Below are positions 57,181-64,000 of a DNA stretch of 64,000 bases, one piece after another. The notes beneath the pieces were generated by a model. It was not told the origin of the DNA and made no database searches. It was given only the letters and a program-made list of their open reading frames with translations. Source of the stretch: Cordilura impudica (lineage: Eukaryota > Arthropoda > Insecta > Diptera > Scathophagidae); assembly GCA_963682025.1 (NCBI GenBank), contig OY821521.1, forward strand, positions 192,927,575-192,991,574. The letters run 5' to 3'. A program made the position numbers and the translations under genes. Position 1 is the stretch's first letter. Each line of letters begins with the position of its first letter.

Positions 57181-58144
57181 TAAGAATGAGAACATTTATT
57201 TTTTACAATTTTCAATTTGTTTAATTCGGCCTTAGGGAATAAAAATTTTTTGTTACTGATTTTAAGATCTGAAAATTTGATAACATTTTTGTTATTACAA
57301 ATAACATATTTATGGAAGCAACATACTTGAATTCGCAGATTCCTCTGGATAAATGCCATTTCGTATTTTGAGAAATCCTCAACTTCAACAACATTATTTT
57401 TTTTCTCTAGAATTTGAAGAAACTGATAGAATTTTTCGAAATCGAAATTTAACATTAAAAGTATGTATTGAGAATTTGAAATATATTGTTTTAATACAAG
57501 AATTTATGATAATTTTGCTATAAAATTCGGAATATTATTATTTTTTATTTATTTTTTTTTTTTTAATTTAAGACATTTCGAACCGGAATCATTTATTATT
57601 AACTTTTGGGTTTTTTATTTTTAGGATTTTTTAAAACTTATTTTTGAATTTGTAATTATTTTTTTTATTTATTTGTACATATTTATATATTGATTATGAG
57701 ATTTTATAGGATAATTCCTGATTTCAGAATTAGTTATCAGAATTATATTTCAATTTTTTTTTTTTTTTTAATTTAATTTAAGAAACATTTTTGCAAAAAA
57801 AATCAAAATTTCAATTTATTATTTTCTCTTTTTACAAAATAAAAATAAATAATCTTAATTTATTATTTTATATTTTTACAAAATAAAAATAACTCAATCA
57901 TTAAAATTTCATAAAATCATGGACTTAATTTCCAAATTAATTTTGTTTTTGTGCAGAACATTTTTATTTTATATTAAATTTTTATGATATTCTATAGAAA
58001 AATTTAGAGATTCCAAATTTGTTCTTTTTGTTGGTTGGTCACATTAAAGTATACAAACAAAAGGTTTTTTATATAACATATTTTTACATACATAATTTTG
58101 TTTTAATTTAAGTATTTTGCTTCCTCTTTTTTCTTTATTTACAG
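57181..58144. other. Remainder of Sema1a intron 1
   Basis: AT-rich, ending at the exon 2 acceptor. A minus-strand frame of 91 codons at 57180-57455 was seen but not recognised. Confidence 0.4.
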
Positions 58145-58238
58145 AACAAGATAAAATTTTAGCAAAATTCTTTGGCAACACAACAGATTTTTTCAAAGTA
58201 TTGGATTATGATGATAAAACGCTTCTAGTTGGCGCTAG
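58145..58238 (+). CDS. Sema1a: Semaphorin-1a coding exon 2 (start of sema domain)
   Basis: A 94-nt exon after TTTACAG (ends 58144) and before AG|GTACGT. Its first two bases complete the lysine codon begun in exon 1. It reads KQDKILAKFFGNTTDFFKVL and then a DYDDKTLLVGA segment, residues 66-96. This is the first blade region of the sema beta-propeller and closely follows Drosophila Sema-1a (KQDKVLAHFIGNSTDYFKIL, then LVGAK). NTT is a potential N-glycosylation site. The exon ends with two bases of the next codon (phase 2), which becomes Arg when joined to exon 3. It is too short to be found as an isolated ORF; splice sites plus homology define it. Confidence 0.92.
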
Positions 58239-58693
58239 GTACGTATTTTTTCAAATTTTTTTTTTACATTATACATAAATTTGTTTGTACCTATCACTTT
58301 ATAGAAATTTTACTTTAATTACATATTACTTTTAAACTGATCATTACTTTTGTATTTACCTCTAGTAAAAATATCCGCTAGACTTTTAATGGTGTAATTA
58401 ATAATTGAAGTTTGAAAACAAATTTTATGCTTAAAATTCAATATTATAACATTTCTAAAATTTAACCGTTAAATGTATGATCTTTGTAGTTTTTTTAAGT
58501 CCCTTTATATTAATTCGTAGTGTCTGCTTGTCGACAAAACTTTGGATCGATTCTTAACCCTTTTCCTGTGATCCAATCGAGCTGAAACTTTGCGGGTAGA
58601 CTCGTGGCGACGACAAAAAATCTAACAAATTTCTTTTGCAAAAAATTTTTAATTTTTGACGTAGATATTTTCAGTCACTCAATTATTTCATTA

Positions 58694-59336
58694 GATAGAT
58701 GATAGATAGTTCTTTATTTCATTTTATAAAATTATTTACAATAAAATTTATAAATTAAATTGAAATGTTGAACTTACGACAATGACATTACGTCGTCTGT
58801 CGGAGGTTTGACTTGAATTTTTTCTTTAAATATAAATATAAATATAAATTTAATATAAATATACATAAATATAAAATTAAAATTTTTAAAAATTTTTCAA
58901 ATCAGCGGAATTCATTTAATATTAACTTCCTATATGATAAGGCATTGATAATAAAATTTACTAAATTACTCCAGTTTTCATCTCCCACACCATTTAAAGC
59001 GTTTATAATTTCATTCTCCTTTTCCAAAAAATCTTTTCCTATATTCTTTTAAAATCGGACATCTTCCTAAAAAATGGGTTACATTTTCAACTTCATTTAG
59101 ATTACATAGCGAACATGTATTATTAGAGTTGTTTCTGTTGAAATAATTGCCATTCAGAACGATAAGACCACATCTTGCCTTGAATATCCATGATATCTTG
59201 CTTCTTCCATATATTTCTTTAAAATATGTTTTGCCAATGTTGTGGTCGAGCGACTTGTAGATTCTTGTATTGCTTTGCAAAGACTTTATCCACATTTTTA
59301 GGTGGTTATGATTTCTAATCTGGCTTAACAAACTTG
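58694..59336 (-). mobile_element. 5'-truncated LINE (non-LTR retrotransposon) in intron 2, antisense
   Basis: Both sides carry the 14-bp target duplication CAATTATTTCATTA (58680-58693 and 59337-59350). The minus-strand frame 59011-59331 contains IYGRSKISWIFKARCGLIVL and then CSLCNLNEVENVTHFLGRCP ILKEYRKRFFG. The CxxC...H...C knuckle at the C-terminus is typical of many non-LTR reverse transcriptases. The frame then shifts (INALNGVGDENWSNLVNFII). The 3' end finishes in a short ATCTATC-type tail instead of poly(A). 5' truncation plus target duplication indicates target-primed reverse transcription. The clade is not determined. Confidence 0.85.
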
Positions 59337-59350
59337 CAATTATTTCATTA

Positions 59351-61312
59351 ATTGATGGTAAATTAATTTACAAATAAAGGGATTATAATAAAAACTTGAT
59401 TTTTATGCGTTGGTTTTTTTTTTATTAATTTTATTATTAAGATTAATGAAACAATACAAATTGAAAATTTTTCTATTTGTAAAGAAAAAGTAAACAAATG
59501 TAGCCAGTTAAGAAAAAATATAGCAAAACCACGATTTCTACTAAGATTTAAAATATTTTTTTGACTAGACTCAAAGTGCCCAAGGAGCCTCAAAGTGCCC
59601 CTTGGTTACACAATATCTAAAAAGTATTTCTTTTTGTTTAAATAACGCTTTGTTGCCAATTGACTACATTATGCATTTAATCGTACTGGCTTGAAATTAA
59701 TCGCATTTTGTTTACATTAATCAGCTGCGTCCAACAAAATGTCGTAATTGCAAATGTATACGGTACTAGAATTTGAAGAAGATTTTGAGAAAAATCTCAA
59801 AATTTCAAACCAACTGTAAACACATTATAAGAAAATTTAATTTTTCGTTTCTATATTGAGATTTTGTTTAAAATCGCGATGAAGATTTTGCTATCAGCTG
59901 TTTACAAAATGATTTAAATGGATCAATATTTCACCTATTTGTTATTTTTTTACTTAAAATTTTTTACTTTAAAATTTATTCTATTAAAAAATTTCTTACA
60001 AAAAAATTTTTTTTATACGTATATTTATTGTTTTCACGAACAATTTTTTTTTATGACTGAGTAGATCGAAAATATAATTTTTTGTTTTTATATTTTTCGA
60101 AAAAAAATTTATTTAATTAAATTTAATTTTCAGTCTATCAAGGGCCTTTATATAATTTGTTATTTTTTATATAAATTGTATGTATGTATAAACAAATATT
60201 TTTAATATTTAAATTTTTTCGCAAGATTTTAGATTTTTATCAACATTTTTATTAAGGTTTTTTCTCTCAAAAAATTCTTGATTTTATTAAAACACAATTT
60301 ACTTTTTATTTAAAATTATAAAAAAAATATTTTTCATTTAATAAAATTTAAAAAAGATCAATATATTTATTAACAATAGAGAAATGGCACATTAAATTTG
60401 TTTTTATTAATTTTTAGTTAAACATTGTTTTGATTAAAAAAATTTTCACAAAAAAATAAAATTGTTGGGGTTAATCTTAATTTTTTTTTAATTTAACTTA
60501 ATTTTTTAAAGGCTAAAAATGCGTATTTTCATATTTTTTTTAAAGATATGAATAATGCCGGATTATTTATGTCATATACACGTTATAGTATAGCATTTGA
60601 AGTATCTTTGAAAAAATTTTCAATTAAAAATGTTGATAAATAAGTCCGTGACAGCGAATCTCCGGAGGCGCCTCGAAAAAAAGTTGTTTTGCGGTGAACA
60701 TCATAACTCGTTACCGGATCATATGAAATAAAAAATCGAAATGTGTTTAAAAGGTGATATGTTTCCCGAGGTAATCACGAAGAGTTTAAAATTTTATTTC
60801 TGGCAGCATTTTGAAGTGAAAAACACGATTTTTGCCAAAAAATTTCGGTGAAAAATGGTCAAAAAAACTCTTCGTGATTTATGTGTAGAAATAGTGCATA
60901 AAATTTCAAAAGAATCGGTCAAGTCGATTTTGAGTTATGATGTTCACGGACTTCAAACATGTTATTGGCGAGAAAATCGATTAAGTCTTTTAAAAACTGA
61001 TTTATATATGATATACCGTATGCGGCGGGTCATTTGAAACGCTGTATCTTCGTTAGTTTTACTCCGATTTTATTGAAATATTGACACAATACTCTCGACA
61101 TGCTCTTTTCCCCCCTAAAAATACTTCAGCTCTAAACTTACAAATTCTCCTAAATAATTTGTTGGCCAAAAAAAATCAAGTAATTTTTCAAGTTTTAATT
61201 TTGTCCTTTAAACATACGAATACGTAGATATGACCGAACATCCTTATCATATTATTATATCTCCACACCACTGTGCAAAGCATCGAAAATTTAATTTTCA
61301 ACTGCAGAAAGT
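59351..61312. other. Intron 2 sequence, partly from an unidentified repeat
   Basis: AT-rich. The segment 60650-61140 is less AT-rich and repeats its own words (CATCATAACTC / AGTTATGATGTTC; AATCACGAAGAG / CTCTTCGTGATT), so it probably contains an old inverted-repeat element. No gene. Confidence 0.35.
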
Positions 61313-61320
61313 ATATGTAT

Positions 61321-62022
61321 TAGGGCGGGTCGATTTAAAAATCGTCCAAGTGACAAGGAAAATCGTATTCTTGGGATTGAAATAAGAAAATTTTGCCGAG
61401 GAACCATACGAATTCTGATGTCCCGACTTTTTACCTGTCTGTCTTTCTCACTTTAACCCATTTACAGTGTCCCAATCGAGTGCAAATGTGTGATCGACAC
61501 CCACTAACTTTGGAGGGCCGATCCACCCATACCAGTGGCACACCCCCTGAAACCCCTGGGGGTTCCCCATACAAACATTTTAAAAAATCACCCTTTTTGT
61601 TTAGAGTTGGGCTGACTATGTTTGATTTAATATTAAAATTAACACTCATACGTATACGTATATTCTACTCTGCTAATAAATAATAATCATACGCCTTGAC
61701 TGTGTTATGTCATTCAAAAAGATCGATCGGATGAGGGTAAATAACTTTTAGATCACTCCGTGACTATGCGTGACCCTGCGTGACTACCCGAAAATTAATC
61801 TGTAGTCACAACAAGACTATGGGCCAAGTTTCAGGTCAATTGCATGGAGGGAATGGGGTTGCCCCATGGCAGACAAACAGACAGACGGTCAAAAGTCGGG
61901 ACATCGGAATTCGTTTTAGAGATAAGGTTCCTTGGGCAAAGTTTCTTATTTTGATCCCTAGAATATGATTTTCCTTGTCACTTGAGCGATTTTTTTGCCT
62001 CCCTACAAATCGACCCGCCCTA
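61321..62022. mobile_element. hAT-type MITE with TAGGGCGGGTCGATTT ends and 8-bp target duplication, intron 2
   Basis: Target duplication ATATGTAT at 61313-61320 and 62023-62030. The ends TAGGGCGGGTCGATTT are mutually inverted, and pairing extends about 110 bp through AAGTGACAAGGAAAATC, GAAATAAGAAAATTTTGC, AGGAACC and GATGTCCCGAC. The right arm has about 20 extra bases. The interior (61440-61900) is less AT-rich, with no convincing protein. TAGGG ends and 8-bp duplication fit hAT. Confidence 0.82.
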
Positions 62023-62030
62023 ATATGTAT

Positions 62031-62240
62031 ATAATCTTGGTCTTTATAACAGCTCGTGTCGATATAGCGATGCCCGTCATCCATCTGTACATATGTCTGT
62101 TGAAATCACGCTCATTCACAAAACAATGCAATTACCTGTGTAAAATTAGGATAATATTGTTTGCCATTACTTCCAGCAGGTTGGTAATGAATTTGGAGAC
62201 TCTAGACCCAATAACCGTGAAATGACGTACAAAAAATGAT
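62031..62240 (+). repeat. Fragment of another dispersed repeat
   Basis: ATAATCTTGGTCTTTATAAC, GTGTCGATATAGCGATGCCC and CTGTTGAAATCACGCTC. Similar words occur at 2215-2275 and, loosely, in the Helitron-like copy at 18183. Partial copy only. Confidence 0.45.
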
Positions 62241-62615
62241 ACTCCGTTAAAATTTCATACAAAACAAAAACCAAAAATAGTATAAAATGTTTATACGTAA
62301 CAGAACATGTGCATGTAGATATGTATCAGCGATGCATACACATGTTTGTTTGCTTCTTATGTTTGTTTTGTTTTTATTTTTGTTTATGTGAACGAATGGT
62401 TTATCGATGAAAGTAAGAGAAAAACGAAGATGGCTCTACTGTTAGTCTCTTTAAACAAACAAAAATGCAATCATATGCATTTACATTTGTGCTGATATCA
62501 TTTGATAATTGCTTGCAATTAAAAGAAAATAAAATATAAAATTTTTGTTAATTATCTTAATAATTTTAACATCATTGAAAAAAATCTGGGCATTATAATG
62601 TGAAATTTAGCATTT

Positions 62616-63342
62616 TTATACCCTATACCACTATGTGGTCAGTGTATAAGGACTTTGTGCTGATGTTTGTGACTATCAAAAATACTTGACCTTTTTATTA
62701 TTATACCGATCGACTCGGAATCAATTTAGCGATGTCCGTCCGTCCGTCCGTATACATGTAAACCTTGTAACCAAACTACAGGTCGCAATTTTTAATATAT
62801 TTTGATGAAATTTGGTATATAAGCTTTTATCAGCCAAGAACGAACTGTATTGAAATTGGTAAAAATCGGTGCATGTTCAGACCTAGTCCCCATACAAATG
62901 ACCCCTATTGGATCGAATTAAATTGCCATAAGACCCAAATTATCATATACATCTTGGTCAAATTTGGTTTGTTTGTATTTATTACACACACTAATCAGTA
63001 GTGGAAAAATAAACCCTGTAGGAGATTTCTTAGAGCCCCCATATAAAGCTGCTTTCCGATCTTCACTTAAAACTATCACATCATGTTGGTCATATTTGGA
63101 TTGTATATGTTTTTGCAAAAGATAATAAATATGGTCAGGATCGGTCCATTTTTCGACCTAATCCCCATATAAATATAGCATCCGATATGAACTTTTGCAG
63201 GCAAAAAAAATTAACAATTCCATTCAATTTTGGTTTATACATATTTTCTATATCCAATTAGTTGGACCTGAGACCCACTGTCTAAACACATGGTATAGGG
63301 TATCGTATAGTCGGTCTAGTCCGACTGTGATTTTCTCACTTG
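62616..63342 (-). repeat. Dispersed repeat, copy 13, in intron 2
   Basis: Reverse, diverged copy, TATACCCTATACCACTATG to a degraded palindrome TCGGTCTAGTCCGA and TTTTCTCACTTG. It lies only about 330 bp before Sema1a exon 3. Confidence 0.85.
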
Positions 63343-63668
63343 TTTGTCTCTTAGTGTTGACATTCTTGGTTAAAATATTGTGTTTAGCACACGGGTTGAG
63401 GGTAACAAAGATTCGTCACAGCCGAATCTAACACTCTTACTTGTTTATCTTAATTACAACTTTTTCAATCTACTTTTTTATCATTATTTTCATATATGTA
63501 TGTATAATACATACATACATATATCCTCTTTACTTAAAAATATTTCTTAATTTTTTTTATATGTATTTTATATATAAACTCTTAAGATTTTATTTACAAT
63601 GATTATTTAACTTATATTTACAATCTTATCTAAATTATCTTGTGTTTTTTATATTTCCTTTACTTCAG

Positions 63669-64000
63669 AGATGTTATATATAATATAAGTTTAATGGGGT
63701 TACGTGAAATTAGCCGCATAGAATGGTTATCATCTGATGCAGATCGTGAATTGTGTGCTTTAAAGGGTAAAAGGGATTCGGATTGTCATAATTATATCAG
63801 AGTATTTGCCCGCCTTGAGGCTGGTCAAATTCTGTTGTGTGGCAGCAATTCCTATAAGCCCAGATGTCGTCATTATGCTCCCATCATAGATGAAGATCAT
63901 CCCAATATATCATCCGCACCTTCCTATGAGATTGTACGTGATGTAGAAGCTCAGGGTTTATGCCCTTATAGTCCTGTGCATAATAGTACCTATGCCTATG
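63669..64000 (+). CDS. Sema1a: Semaphorin-1a coding exon 3 (sema domain, runs off the window)
   Basis: The exon starts after TTTACTTCAG and continues in frame to the last base, residues 97-207. It opens with RDVIYNISLMGLREISRIEW and contains hallmarks of class-1 semaphorins: RELCALKGK, DCHNYIRVF, LLCGSNSYKPRCRHY and a DVEAQGLCPYSPVHNSTYAY segment. The five cysteines (RELC, DC, LLC, PRC, GLC) sit where conserved sema-domain disulfide cysteines are expected. NIS (twice) and NST are possible N-glycosylation sites. The stretch from about IDEDHPNIS to APSY is the least conserved part and is shorter than in Drosophila. Base composition is clearly less AT-rich than the surrounding intron. The rest of the sema domain, PSI domain and membrane anchor lie beyond the window. 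Confidence 0.95.

Noticed and set aside
57180..57455. 91-codon minus-strand frame in intron 1 (MLNFDFEKFYQFLQILEKK)
   Set aside because: AT-driven Lys/Asn/Phe composition and no recognisable family; kept only as unassigned.

Overview
The window is nuclear DNA from a higher fly. It is very AT-rich and gene-poor, full of A/T homopolymer runs and decayed mobile elements, and spliced. The one real gene recognised is the 5' part of Semaphorin-1a (Sema1a) on the + strand. Its predicted protein follows Drosophila Sema-1a closely, which, with the repeat content, suggests a calyptrate fly (blowfly or house-fly type). The species assignment is inference.

Layout. Bases 1-51925 hold no gene that can be supported: this is upstream or 5'-UTR-intron DNA built from repeats. 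The first visible Sema1a exon starts at 51926, after a polypyrimidine tract and AG. It carries about 550 nt of 5' UTR and then the signal peptide (CDS 52476-52671). Intron 1 is 52672-58144, exon 2 is 58145-58238, intron 2 is 58239-63668, and exon 3 (63669-64000) runs off the window inside the sema domain. The three exons join in frame across phase-1 and phase-2 junctions and give 207 residues.

Mobile DNA. The dominant repeat is a dispersed family of about 730-790 bp, with about 13 full, partial or rearranged copies in both orientations. One end is CAAGTAAGAAAATTATAGTC followed by a TCGGTCTAGACCGA palindrome. The other end is CCACATAGTGGTATAGGGTA plus A's. Transposase relics can be recognised on translation: a hAT element of the ZMYM1-like type (1-1659), two fragments of one IS630/Tc1-like family (16408-17000, 20146-20376), a mariner split by the dispersed repeat (25100-27200), a Transib (RAG1-related) element with a GC-rich 5-bp target duplication (46025-47891), two Tc1-like relics (48444-49060, and 52881-54470 in intron 1), and two relics of unassigned transposon families (29967-30625, 32600-33250). 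A 5'-truncated LINE with a 14-bp target duplication sits in intron 2 (58694-59336).

Non-autonomous structures include two hAT-type elements with 8-bp target duplications (50090-50811, 61321-62022), several foldback or MITE-like elements, Helitron-like 3' termini, a tandem array of about 255 bp units (21180-23860), and TTTTTCATTTT-type arrays that host the dispersed repeat at two loci.

No tRNA, rRNA, CRISPR or bacterial-type feature was seen. All boundaries, homologies and repeat families were read by eye; no search or alignment program was run.
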